Positions 7,083 through 13,477 of a stretch of DNA of 13,477 nucleotides are shown here, piece by piece; position 1 is the stretch's first letter, and each line of letters begins with the position of its first letter. Location: the NCBI GenBank assembly GCA_019418545.1, contig DYBQ01000031.1, positions 9,880-23,356 of the forward strand, read 5' to 3'. The position numbers and the translations under genes were made by a program. This stretch comes from Clostridiales bacterium. GTDB taxonomy: Bacteria > Bacillota > Clostridia > Oscillospirales > Acutalibacteraceae. The notes under the pieces are model-generated. The model saw nothing but the letters and a program-made list of their open reading frames with translations. It did not search any database and had not been told where the DNA came from.

Positions 7083-7172
7083 GGGCGCATAGTATGCGCC
7101 CGAACTCCCCCAGACGGCCATATGCCGCCAGGCCCCCTCAAGGAGGGGGCCAAAGCCTCCCTCAGAGAGAAA
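7083..7172. repeat. Cluster of GC-rich hairpin repeats between dapA and dapB
   Basis: Several inverted repeats lie side by side. GGGCGCATA-G-TATGCGCCC is a perfect 9-bp palindrome (7083-7101). CGGC-CATAT-GCCG is a short hairpin (7115-7127). GGCCCCCTC-AAG-GAGGGGGCC is a perfect 9-bp hairpin (7131-7151). CCTCCCTCAGAGAG follows (7156-7169). None has a T-run, so they are not obvious terminators. The pattern of CTCTCTGAGGGAGG and GGGGGAGTT on the minus strand resembles dispersed intergenic repeats I associate with gut Clostridia, but copies elsewhere cannot be checked here. Confidence 0.6.
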
Positions 7173-7174
7173 GT

Positions 7175-8065
7175 TTATTTCATCAGTCCATATTTTTTCA
7201 TCACGGCTGCCAGCTTCTCACGAGCTGCATCGCTGAGAGGAGCCAGGGGCATCCGGCAGGGACCGCAGGCATAGCCCATCATATTCAGGGCTTCCTTTAC
7301 GGGGATGGGGTTCACATCCATAAACAAAGCCTTCATCAGCTCAGCGTTTTCATACTGAAGCTTCCGGGCAGTCTCCAAATCACCTTTTAACACAGCAGCG
7401 CACAGCTCATGCATGGTTTTGGGCATTACGTTTGCAAAAACAGAAATGACGCCTTTGCCGCCCATGGCCATCAGCGGCAGGGTCAAGTCGTCCTCACCGG
7501 AATACACTGCCAGCTCATCGCCACACAGGGACATGGTGTGAATGGTGGAAGCCACGTTGCCGTTTGCTTCTTTAGTAGCCACAATGTTCGGGTGCTTGGA
7601 AAGCTCCTGATAAGTTTCCGGCAGAATGTTGCAGCCGGTGCGGGAGGGCACATTATACAGGATAATCGGTGTATTCACCCGGTCTGCCACATAGGTAAAG
7701 TGACGGATGAGACCGCTCTGGGAAGTTTTGTTATAATAGGGGGTTACCATCAGCAGGCCGTCGGCGCCGCTTTTTTCGGCGGACTGAGCCAGCTGTACCG
7801 CATACATGGTGTCGTTGCTGCCAGTTCCGGCAATCACCGGTACCCGGTGATTGACATGCTGAATGGTAAAATCCAATACCTTGCAGTGCTCGTCGTGGTC
7901 GAGGGTTGCAGATTCACCGGTGGTGCCGCAGGAAATAATGGCATCGGTGCCCTGCTCAATCTGAAATTCAATCAGCCGTGCCAGCTCGTCATAATTTACC
8001 TTGCCGTCCTCATACATGGGGGTGACAATGGCAACGCCGGAGCCGGTAAAAATGGTCTTTTTCAT
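7175..8065 (-). CDS. dapA: 4-hydroxy-tetrahydrodipicolinate synthase
   Basis: DapA condenses pyruvate with aspartate semialdehyde, the branch point from threonine/methionine synthesis into lysine and diaminopimelate. The 296-residue TIM-barrel protein contains the pyruvate-binding CGTTGE (46-51), the catalytic tyrosine in YNVPSRTG (137-144), and the Schiff-base lysine K165 in ATKEANGN. Tyr111 and Arg142 are also in place, so the enzyme should be active. The length is typical. GGAGG lies 8 bases before the ATG. It follows asd with a 25-base gap, and its substrate is the asd product. The 174-base gap to dapB holds hairpin repeats. Confidence 0.97.
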   Translation of the reverse strand: MKKTIFTGSGVAIVTPMYEDGKVNYDELARLIEFQIEQGTDAIISCGTTGESATLDHDEHCKVLDFTIQHVNHRVPVIAGTGSNDTMYAVQLAQSAEKSGADGLLMVTPYYNKTSQSGLIRHFTYVADRVNTPIILYNVPSRTGCNILPETYQELSKHPNIVATKEANGNVASTIHTMSLCGDELAVYSGEDDLTLPLMAMGGKGVISVFANVMPKTMHELCAAVLKGDLETARKLQYENAELMKALFMDVNPIPVKEALNMMGYACGPCRMPLAPLSDAAREKLAAVMKKYGLMK

Positions 8066-8090
8066 ATTGATAGCCTCCAGAGAATTGGTA

Positions 8091-9170
8091 TTAGTCCAGG
8101 TATCCCTTTGCGCACAGGAGCTCTGCCATCAGAACAGCGCCGCCAGCCGCGCCGCGCAGGGTGTTGTGGGACAGGCAGACGAATTTGATGTCATACTGGG
8201 TGTCGGGGCGCAGGCGGCCAATGGAAACCGCCATGCCGTTCTCCAGGTTCCGGTCCAGCTTGGCCTGGGGACGGTTGTCTTCGGTGAAATAGTGCAGGAA
8301 CTGCTTGGGTGCGCTGGGCAGGTTCAGCTCCTGTGCCGGGCCTCTATAGCTTTCCCAGCGATGGATGATTTCCTCCATGGAAATCTTCTTGTCAAAGGAC
8401 ACAAACACAGCGGCAGTGTGGCCGTCAGAAACGGGTACCCGCAGGCACTGGGAAGTGATGCAGGGAGAAGAAGCGTTTACAATTTTATCGCCCTCAATGT
8501 GGCCCCAAATCTTCATGGGCTCCTGCTCGGACTTCTCTTCTTCGCCGCCGATAAAGGGAATCACGTTGTCCACAATGTCCGGGAAGGTGGCAAAGGTTTT
8601 GCCGGCGCCGGAAATGGCCTGATAGGTGCAGGCCAGCACTTTGGTCACACCCAAATCCATCAGGGGATGGACAGCGGGCACATAACTTTGGAGAGAGCAG
8701 TTGGACTTGACTGCAATAAAGCCGCGCTTGGTGCCCAGACGTTTCCGCTGTGCGTGAATAATTTCTGCATGGTCTGCATTGATTTCAGGAATAATCATGG
8801 GTACGTCGGGGGTGCCGCGGTGAGCGCTGTTGTTGGAAATCACGGGGCACTCGGCCTTGGCATAGGTTTCCTCCAGTGCGCGGATTTCTTCCTTCTTCAT
8901 ATCCACGGCGCAGAAAACAAAATCGACCAAAGAAGTAATTTTTTCCACATCAGCAGTGGCGTCCATTACCACCATAGATGCCATGGATGCCGGCATGGGG
9001 GTGGTCATGGCCCAGCGGCTGCCAACTGCCTCGGCATAGGTTTTTCCGGCGGAGCGGGAAGAAGCTGCCAGTGCATGCACCTCAAACCAGGGGTGATTTT
9101 CCAGCAGGGTGGCAAAACGCTGGCCTACCATACCGGTAGCGCCGATGATTCCAACTTTATACTTTCTCAT
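8091..9170 (-). CDS. asd: Aspartate-semialdehyde dehydrogenase (asd_EA / archaeal-fungal type)
   Basis: Asd reduces aspartyl phosphate to aspartate semialdehyde with NADPH. The 359-residue protein begins MRKYKVGIIGATGMVGQRFA, with the nucleotide-binding GxxGxxG at residues 10-16. The catalytic cysteine is C158 in VKSNCSLQ, and the general-base histidine is probably H251 in SDGHTAAV. Overall sequence and length fit the subfamily found in archaea, fungi and some Clostridia (near 350 residues) more than the shorter classical bacterial Asd of E. coli. AGGAGG lies 9 bases before the ATG. It is the first gene of the operon, directly behind the lysine riboswitch, so lysine should control the supply of semialdehyde as well as its use by DapA. 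Confidence 0.95.
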   Translation of the reverse strand: MRKYKVGIIGATGMVGQRFATLLENHPWFEVHALAASSRSAGKTYAEAVGSRWAMTTPMPASMASMVVMDATADVEKITSLVDFVFCAVDMKKEEIRALEETYAKAECPVISNNSAHRGTPDVPMIIPEINADHAEIIHAQRKRLGTKRGFIAVKSNCSLQSYVPAVHPLMDLGVTKVLACTYQAISGAGKTFATFPDIVDNVIPFIGGEEEKSEQEPMKIWGHIEGDKIVNASSPCITSQCLRVPVSDGHTAAVFVSFDKKISMEEIIHRWESYRGPAQELNLPSAPKQFLHYFTEDNRPQAKLDRNLENGMAVSIGRLRPDTQYDIKFVCLSHNTLRGAAGGAVLMAELLCAKGYLD

Positions 9171-9207
9171 GGGATGAATCCTCCTGACATAAAATGGGTT
9201 CTGGAAA

Positions 9208-9233
9208 CAAAAAAACCGGTTGAAAACCGGTCA
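9208..9233 (-). terminator. Riboswitch-controlled terminator in the asd leader
   Basis: On the minus strand ACCGGTTTTCAACCGGT forms a perfect 7-bp hairpin with a TTC loop (9215-9231), followed by seven T. It lies between the L-box aptamer and the asd start codon, where an intrinsic terminator governed by lysine binding is expected. Confidence 0.88.
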
Positions 9234-9461
9234 TCAATCCAATATAATAGTACTGTTCGGGGTTACCCTGTTCAGGTATGCGGGGTAAGACCGATAGCGC
9301 TCCATCATACAGGTATGATGACAGTTGCAGTGGTATTCCCAAAGCAACCAGGCAGATGACAGCCAGCCACCGCCTTCGGCGACTTTCCCTTTCGCTGGCG
9401 ATCACAGGCTCTGGCAGCCTCACGACCGGTTACTTTTGAAAGACGCGCCTCTATCTTCAAC
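9208..9461 (-). promoter_or_regulatory. Lysine riboswitch (L-box) upstream of asd
   Basis: The 250-base leader carries the conserved L-box elements in order on the minus strand: GATAGAGGCGCG (9444-9455), AGTAAC (9429-9434), the GCCAGAGCC region, then GGGAAAGTCGCCGAAGG (about 9373-9389). The closing helix P1 can form between GATAG (9451-9455) and CTATC (9293-9297). A later hairpin has arms CATCATAC and TATGATG near 9302-9319. L-boxes bind lysine in a five-helix junction, and in Firmicutes lysine usually favours termination. Here the terminator hairpin lies 60 bases beyond P1, so high lysine should shut off asd, dapA, dapB and the ACT gene together. The exact alternative pairing of the antiterminator was not resolved. 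Confidence 0.92.
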
Positions 9462-9467
9462 CTCTTT

Positions 9468-9496
9468 ATCATACATGATAGGGCGCTTTTTGTCAA
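9468..9496 (-). promoter_or_regulatory. Sigma-A promoter of the lysine operon
   Basis: TTGACA (9491-9496) and TATGAT (9468-9473) are spaced by 17 bases on the minus strand, close to a perfect housekeeping promoter. Transcription would start near 9461, just before the L-box. A TATCAT-GT-ATGATA inverted repeat (9467-9480) overlaps the -10 box. Confidence 0.88.
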
Positions 9497-9646
9497 TTTG
9501 AAACCACATGATTTTTACAAACGAAGAAAAGACTTTTTCATACATTTTTTCTTTGTTTTTGATACAGGGACAATTTGATAATTTGTAGACGGAGAAAAGA
9601 CGGATTTGGATTTCCAAACCGCCAGTGATAGAAAGGACAGCTTGTT

Positions 9647-10690
9647 ATGATTCAGATACCCGACATGAAGACCCATGACTTTTATTACGATTTGCCCCAG
9701 GAGCTGATTGCACAAACACCGGCAGAGCCCAGAGATTCCTCCCGGCTGATGGTACTGGACCGCAAAACGGGAGAGGTTTCCCACCATCATTTCTATGATA
9801 TTGTAGATTTCCTTATGCCCGGAGACTGCCTGATTGTCAACGATTCCCGCGTGCTGCCTGCCCGTTTGTATGGCGAAAAGGAAGGGACCGGTGCAAAGGT
9901 GGAGTTTTTACTTTTGACCCAGCGGGAGAAGGATGTGTGGGAAGTTTTGTGCGGCCCGGGAAGAAAGGCAAAGCCCGGCACAAAATTCAGCTTTGGCGGC
10001 GGCCTGCTTCATGCCGAGGTGCTCGACATTATTGAAGGAGGAAACCGCATTGCCCGGTTTACCTATGAGGGGAATTTTTATTCCATCCTCGACAAGATTG
10101 GACAAATGCCCTTGCCTCACTATATTACCACGGAGCTGAAAGACAAAGAGCGGTATCAAACTGTTTATTCCAAGGAAATCGGCTCTGCCGCCGCCCCCAC
10201 CGCAGGCCTGCACTTTACCCCAGAGCTGATGGAAAAAGTAAAGGCCAAAGGCGTAAAAATCGGCGCCGTTACTCTGCACGTGGGCCTTGGCACCTTCCGT
10301 CCGGTGAGCGTGGAGAAAATTTCTGAGCACAAAATGCATTCTGAGCACTATCATATTTCTGCCGAGACTGCCGCACTGATTCAGGAAACCAAGAAAAACG
10401 GCGGCCGGGTCATCGCCGTGGGCACTACCAGCTGCCGTACACTGGAATCGGTGGCCGTGAAAGAGGGCAAAATCTGCGAGAGCGACGGTTGGACGGATAT
10501 TTTCATCTATCCCGGCTATGATTTCAAGGTGCTGGACGGGCTGATTACCAATTTCCACCTGCCGGAGAGCACACTGGTGATGCTGGTTTCCGCTTTGGCA
10601 GGACGGGAAAACATCTTAAACGCCTATAAAATCGCTGTGGAAGAAAAATACCGGTTCTTCAGCTTCGGAGATTGTATGATGATAATATGA
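9647..10690 (+). CDS. queA: S-adenosylmethionine:tRNA ribosyltransferase-isomerase
   Basis: QueA transfers and isomerises the ribosyl group of S-adenosylmethionine onto 7-aminomethyl-deazaguanine in tRNA, giving epoxyqueuosine at the wobble position of GUN anticodons. The 347-residue protein shows the family hallmarks: DFYYDLPQELIAQTPAEPRD near the N-terminus, DCLIVNDSRVLPARLYG (about 59-75), AAPTAGLHFTPELM (about 182-195), LHVGLGTFRPV, and a C-terminal FITNFHLP-type motif followed by YRFFSFGDCMMI. Length is as expected. The ATG at 9647 is preceded by AAAGGA at 9 bases. A second in-frame ATG at 9665 (MKTHDFYYDL) matches the usual family start but has no ribosome binding site. It is divergent from the lysine operon, and a terminator follows, so it is probably transcribed alone; tgt or ruvB, frequent partners, are not next to it. 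Confidence 0.97.
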   Translation: MIQIPDMKTHDFYYDLPQELIAQTPAEPRDSSRLMVLDRKTGEVSHHHFYDIVDFLMPGDCLIVNDSRVLPARLYGEKEGTGAKVEFLLLTQREKDVWEVLCGPGRKAKPGTKFSFGGGLLHAEVLDIIEGGNRIARFTYEGNFYSILDKIGQMPLPHYITTELKDKERYQTVYSKEIGSAAAPTAGLHFTPELMEKVKAKGVKIGAVTLHVGLGTFRPVSVEKISEHKMHSEHYHISAETAALIQETKKNGGRVIAVGTTSCRTLESVAVKEGKICESDGWTDIFIYPGYDFKVLDGLITNFHLPESTLVMLVSALAGRENILNAYKIAVEEKYRFFSFGDCMMII

Positions 10691-10734
10691 ACCCCGTTTT
10701 TTCACAATAATCTGGACAGGTAGATATCCAAATA

Positions 10735-10785
10735 ATAAGGCCAAAACCCTTGATTTATGCGGGTTTTGGCCTTATCTCAATTTTT
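10735..10785 (+). terminator. Intrinsic terminator of queA
   Basis: ATAAGGCCAAAACCC (10735-10749) and GGGTTTTGGCCTTAT (10761-10775) form a perfect 15-bp stem with an 11-base loop. A T-rich tract follows 5 bases later. It lies 45 bases after the queA stop and marks the border to the AT-rich right part. Confidence 0.82.
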
Positions 10786-10978
10786 ATATGTAATGTGGGC
10801 AAAAATATAATTCGGGGTGCATCACGTGTGTAAACGTTATTTAATGTCTTTAGGCGACCTTTTATTAATGCTGAATAAAAATCCAATTTAATGTATAACA
10901 AACAAAAAGAGAGAAACCCCTGTTTATCATATAAAATGATGCACATAATTTTCTTGGCTGATAAATAAAATCGAGCTG
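10786..10978. other. AT-rich spacer without recognised content
   Basis: This 193-base stretch between the queA terminator and the CHAP remnant has high A+T content and no gene-like frame on either strand. An 8-base inverted pair, GTGCATCA near 10818 and TGATGCAC near 10937, and a weak hairpin ATCAT-ATAAA-ATGAT (10926-10940) are the only structures seen. Neither matches a known attachment site or insertion-sequence end. Confidence 0.5.
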
Positions 10979-11179
10979 ATGCCCCGTGCTTCTCAGGGCG
11001 TTCCGTGGTTCCGGGAGTACGGCCTATGGCAGGACAACAGCTATGAGCCACGACCTGGCGAAATTATCTTTTTCGATTGGGACGCTGGCAGCCAGGACGG
11101 TTCTTTAGGTCATGTTGGCATTGTAGAGAAGGTGGAGAATGGCTGGATACATAAAATTCAAAGAATGAATATTACTTAA
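10979..11179 (+). pseudogene. Truncated CHAP-domain amidase/endopeptidase remnant
   Basis: A 66-codon frame encodes GVPWFREYGLWQDNSYEPRP, then GEIIFFDWDAG and LGHVGIVEKVENGWIH. This is the central part of a CHAP-type cysteine peptidase domain as found in cell-wall hydrolases of conjugative elements and prophages of gut Firmicutes; the His of GHVGIV is the expected catalytic histidine. The catalytic cysteine region that should precede it is missing. Upstream bases 10956-10978 (GGCTGATAAATAAAATCGAG) look like a decayed continuation with a stop codon. After GWIH, where relatives usually continue with TVEGNSGD, the frame turns into KIQRMNIT and stops. No ribosome binding site precedes the ATG. 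I read it as debris of a mobile element and not as a working gene. Confidence 0.75.
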
Positions 11180-11184
11180 TTTAA

Positions 11185-11213
11185 TTGCTCAAAAGGCATG
11201 GGTGTGTTACACT
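11185..11213 (+). promoter_or_regulatory. Possible promoter of the lysR-type gene
   Basis: TTGCTC (11185-11190) and TACACT (11208-11213) are spaced by 17 bases and end 30 bases before the ATG. Both boxes deviate from consensus at two positions, so this is a moderate match. Confidence 0.4.
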
Positions 11214-11243
11214 TTTATTAAAGACAATTAGCAGGAGGGCTTT

Positions 11244-12134
11244 ATGGAAATCCGTGTTTTAAGATACTTTTTAGCGGTAGTGCGTGAAGAAAGCATTACA
11301 AAAGCTGCCGATTTGTTACACATCACACAACCTACTCTCAGCCGTCAGCTTGCTCAGATGGAAGAAGAAATGGGTGTCAAGCTGTTTGACCGAGGCACAC
11401 GAAAAATTGTTTTGACTAATGAGGGGTTATTACTGCGCCGTCGAGCAGAAGAAATTCTGGAACTGGTAGATAAAACAGAATATGAGCTTTCACAACAGGA
11501 AGAAAACGTGGAAGGGACTGTATCTATCGGGTGTGGTGATCTTGCTGCCGTACAGCTGCTGCCAGAATTGATTCGCTCCTTTCATGAACGGTATCCTGCT
11601 GTAACCTTCGATCTTTACACAGCTACCGCAGACCATATCACAGACCGAATGGACCGCGGATTGACAGATGTGGGATTATTGTTGGAACCAGTAAATATGG
11701 AAAAATATGATTATATTCGACTGAACCGGCGGGAAGAATGGGTAGTGATTATGCATCCGGATTCTCCGTTAGCTAAGTTAGATTGTATTACACCAGAGGA
11801 TTTGCAGGATGTTCCGCTCATACTTCCGCGTAGATTAAATATACAAAGTGAGTTGGCCCGGTGGTTTGGTAATAAATACGAAAAGTTAAATGTCCTGTTT
11901 ACATCAAATTTAACCTCTAACAGCTCTATTATGGCACATTATAAGCTGGCTTGCTGTATTGCTATTCGCGGCTCTGTATTTTTCTGGGCTCAAGGGAAAA
12001 TAGCATATCGTCCACTGTCACCTGTGCTGACCGCTACCAGCGTCTTTGCGTGGAAACGAAAGCAGCCATTCCCTCTGGCAGCAGAAAAATTTATTGAGCA
12101 TTGTAAGTCTGTTCTTCCAGATATGGAGAAATAA
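11244..12134 (+). CDS. LysR-family transcriptional regulator
   Basis: The 296-residue product has the classical LysR layout: a winged helix-turn-helix in the first 60 residues (MEIRVLRYFLAVVREESITK, then AADLLHITQPTLSRQLAQME and LFDRGTRKIVLTNEG), a linker helix, and a periplasmic-binding-like co-inducer domain from about residue 90 (GTVSIGCGDLAAVQLLPELI). Length is typical. AGGAGGG lies 4-5 bases before the ATG. LysR proteins usually sit divergent from the genes they control; here the downstream MerR and flavodoxin genes lie on the same strand, a less usual arrangement. Relatives often accompany flavodoxin and aldo-keto reductase genes in gut Clostridia, so a redox-linked role is a reasonable inference. 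The gene is richer in A+T codons than queA and the dap genes, suggesting a different origin. Confidence 0.93.
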   Translation: MEIRVLRYFLAVVREESITKAADLLHITQPTLSRQLAQMEEEMGVKLFDRGTRKIVLTNEGLLLRRRAEEILELVDKTEYELSQQEENVEGTVSIGCGDLAAVQLLPELIRSFHERYPAVTFDLYTATADHITDRMDRGLTDVGLLLEPVNMEKYDYIRLNRREEWVVIMHPDSPLAKLDCITPEDLQDVPLILPRRLNIQSELARWFGNKYEKLNVLFTSNLTSNSSIMAHYKLACCIAIRGSVFFWAQGKIAYRPLSPVLTATSVFAWKRKQPFPLAAEKFIEHCKSVLPDMEK

Positions 12135-12195
12135 CAGGTTACGTAATTTAGGAAGCCATGCTTAACAGGCATTTAACTATATAAAAATCAAGTAT

Positions 12196-12224
12196 TAGAC
12201 ATGGGGTTGGCCCTGATTTATAAT
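12196..12224 (+). promoter_or_regulatory. Sigma-A promoter of the merR-flavodoxin unit
   Basis: TAGACA (12196-12201) and TATAAT (12219-12224) are spaced by 17 bases. The -10 box is perfect and the -35 box is one base off. A start near 12231 falls inside the left arm of the hairpin described next. The 17-base spacer is shorter than the 19-20 bases typical of MerR-activated promoters. Confidence 0.6.
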
Positions 12225-12273
12225 GTAAGTGTACTCAGGAAAAGATTTTTCCTGCTGCACTTACATTTTTTTT
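12222..12273 (+). terminator. Intrinsic terminator downstream of the lysR-type gene
   Basis: Two stacked stems, AATGTAAGTG with CACTTACATT (12222-12231 with 12258-12267) and CAGGAAAA with TTTTCCTG (12236-12243 with 12247-12254), are separated by small internal loops and followed by eight T (12266-12273). It ends 88-140 bases after the lysR-type stop and 20 bases before the merR-like start. Confidence 0.75.
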
Positions 12274-12293
12274 GCCTTCCCTGGAGGCTCAGA

Positions 12294-12633
12294 ATGACGA
12301 TACAAGAGGCAAGCAGAAAATTTCAAAATGGAAACCCTTCAATTCTATCTGGAAAATGGGTTATTGGAACAATCCAGGAATGAGGACGGCATTCCAGAAT
12401 TCGTAGAGGAAGACCGAGAACGCGCCCTACAGTTTCGTTTTCTGTTAGATGCAGGTATGGATATTGCAGCATTAAAACGATTGGTTCAGTTAATGGAGAC
12501 TAAGACGGATACCGTGTCCAAACAGGTAAAAATTTTGCGCAAATGCCAGTATCAGCTGTTGGAAGAAATTCACAGCAAACAGCAGTGTTTAGCTCAACTG
12601 GATTATTATATCCATGAGAGTAGACGAAAATAA
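12294..12633 (+). pseudogene. MerR-family regulator with apparent +1 frameshift
   Basis: An ATG at 12294, with TGGAGG 6 bases before it, opens MTIQEASRKFQ, a normal MerR-type N-terminus. The frame then loses similarity, while the +1 frame continues METLQFYLENGLLEQSRNED from 12328. Removing one A from CAAAATGG (12324-12331) would join both parts into a 112-residue protein with the helix-turn-helix, the wing (FVEEDRERALQFRFLLDAGM) and a C-terminal coiled-coil helix (about residues 75-110). Without the N-terminal helix the second part alone (101 codons from ATG 12328, no good ribosome binding site) would probably not bind DNA well. It could be a real mutation, a slippage site or a sequencing error in the A-run. 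The stop is 14 bases before the flavodoxin gene, so the two are probably co-transcribed. Confidence 0.75.
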
Positions 12634-12647
12634 ACTAAAAAGGAGAC

Positions 12648-13477
12648 ATGATTCCTATAAAGAGATGGATTGCCATGTTAATGGCGTTGGTGATGATAGG
12701 AGCCATGACAGCGTGTCAAAGTCAGGAAGAACCGTTGACAGAGAGCAGCGCACCATCTTCCAGTGAAAATCAGCCCACAGCAGAAACGAATAGCAGTGAG
12801 CCCGCGGCAACAGATAGCGAAAATATTTTAATTACCTATTTCTCTTTGGGGCGCAACGCAGAATATCCGGATGACATTGATGCCAGCACTTCGGCAAGCC
12901 TTGTGCTGGACGGCGAAGAGATGGTGGGAACCACAGAATATGTGGCTCGATTGATTCAAGATAATGTAGGTGGAGACCTTCATTCTATTACAACTGTAGA
13001 ACCGTATTCTGCGGATTTTGATATGGTGGTGGAACAGAACCATGAAGAAATGAATGCGGGGACATTGCCGGAATTGGAGGCAGGCATTCTGAATGTCTCC
13101 CAATATGATACGGTCTTTATTGGCTATCCAGTGTGGGCGACAAATGCACCGCAAGCAATCTTTTCCTTTCTTTCTCAGTATAATCTTTCCGGAAAAACGA
13201 TTATTCCATTTTGTACCCATAATGGCTATGGGGCAGGTGGCAGTTATGGTGACATTGCAGAGGCAATTGATGGAGAAACTGCAATTTTGGATGGTTTGGC
13301 GATTGAAGCTTCTGATGTACCCGAATCCGCAAATACAGTAGCAAGCTGGTTGCGCGATATTGGATTTGAAACACAGCAAAGCAATTCCGCTGAAACAGAA
13401 GAAACTGCCATTACTATTACAATCGGCGATACAGTACTTGATGGTGTGCTTTATAATACAGCGTTAGCTGAGGAAAT
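12648..13477 (+). CDS. Flavodoxin-like lipoprotein with C-terminal cyclophilin-like domain, partial
   Basis: The frame is open from an ATG at 12648 to the window edge (276 codons). Residues 1-23 form a lipoprotein signal, MIPIKRWIAMLMALVMIGAM then TAC, with the lipid-modified cysteine at position 23. A Ser/Glu/Thr-rich linker (about 24-57) follows. A flavodoxin fold runs from about 58 to 240: NILITYFSLGRNAEYPDDID for the FMN phosphate loop, FIGYPVWATNAPQAI, and THNGYGAGGSYGDI. From residue 255 ITITIGDTVLDGVLYNTALA begins a cyclophilin-like fold domain (Cyclophil_like type). The product should be an extracytoplasmic, membrane-anchored FMN protein in electron transfer or quinone/redox stress; the partner is unknown. 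The AAGGAG site is only 2-3 bases from the ATG, so a start slightly downstream is possible, though the signal peptide must be kept. Confidence 0.88.
   Translation, partial: MIPIKRWIAMLMALVMIGAMTACQSQEEPLTESSAPSSSENQPTAETNSSEPAATDSENILITYFSLGRNAEYPDDIDASTSASLVLDGEEMVGTTEYVARLIQDNVGGDLHSITTVEPYSADFDMVVEQNHEEMNAGTLPELEAGILNVSQYDTVFIGYPVWATNAPQAIFSFLSQYNLSGKTIIPFCTHNGYGAGGSYGDIAEAIDGETAILDGLAIEASDVPESANTVASWLRDIGFETQQSNSAETEETAITITIGDTVLDGVLYNTALAEE

Noticed and set aside
6998..7153. Upstream extension of dapB to 7153
   Set aside because: The added 51 residues derive from the hairpin repeats and do not resemble DapB, whose conserved start is MTKILLSGCGG.
7083..7172. CRISPR array or insertion sequence
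   Set aside because: The repeats are palindromic but different from each other, with no regular unit and spacer pattern and no transposase.
8001..9359. Plus-strand open frame of 452 codons
   Set aside because: It covers asd and the L-box on the opposite strand and shows no domain; asd has all catalytic motifs.
9157..9423. Minus-strand frame of 88 codons in the asd leader, possible leader peptide
   Set aside because: It coincides with the lysine riboswitch and terminator, whose structure explains the sequence, and it overlaps the asd start.
12828..13379. Minus-strand frame of 183 codons
   Set aside because: It is antisense to the flavodoxin-like lipoprotein, which has clear motifs and a ribosome binding site.

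Overview
The window looks like chromosomal DNA of a spore-forming, gut-type member of the Clostridia, most likely of the Oscillospiraceae/Ruminococcaceae. Support comes from a SPOCS-domain (DUF3794) sporulation gene, a SigH-like sigma factor, purine-rich Shine-Dalgarno sites, sigma-A type promoters, a lysine riboswitch of Firmicutes type, GC-rich intergenic hairpin repeats, and moderate GC with Clostridia-like proteins. The genus call is inference, because no rRNA gene is present.

Left part (1-4421, all on the minus strand): a SPOCS-domain protein resembling the SipL/SpoVID-type spore coat morphogenesis proteins, cut by the window edge; a MATE-family multidrug exporter with its own promoter and a strong terminator; and a YifB/ComM-type Mg-chelatase-like AAA+ ATPase. 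An AT-rich divergent region (4422-4714) separates these from a plus-strand pair: a short SigH-like sigma factor with a near-consensus sigma-A promoter, and a small four-CxxC zinc-ribbon protein. Between those two lies a compact tRNA-like element with a near-canonical T-arm and D-arm but no usable anticodon arm. It is the least explained structure in the window.

Centre (5703-9496, minus strand): a lysine/diaminopimelate operon read asd, dapA, dapB, then a stand-alone tandem-ACT protein that looks like the regulatory half of aspartokinase without its kinase. A consensus promoter and a lysine riboswitch (L-box) with an intrinsic terminator precede asd, so excess lysine should stop transcription of the whole unit. 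The dapA-dapB gap holds a cluster of perfect GC-rich hairpins, and dapB lacks a ribosome binding site at normal distance.

Right part (9647-13477, plus strand): queA (tRNA queuosine synthesis) ends in a 15-bp terminator hairpin. Beyond it the DNA becomes more AT-rich and accessory in character: a broken CHAP-domain peptidase remnant, a LysR regulator, a MerR-type regulator with an apparent one-base frameshift, and a lipoprotein joining a flavodoxin domain to the start of a cyclophilin-like domain, cut by the window edge. The MerR and flavodoxin genes are 14 bases apart and probably co-transcribed. This end looks like a small acquired redox or stress-response module next to debris of a mobile element.
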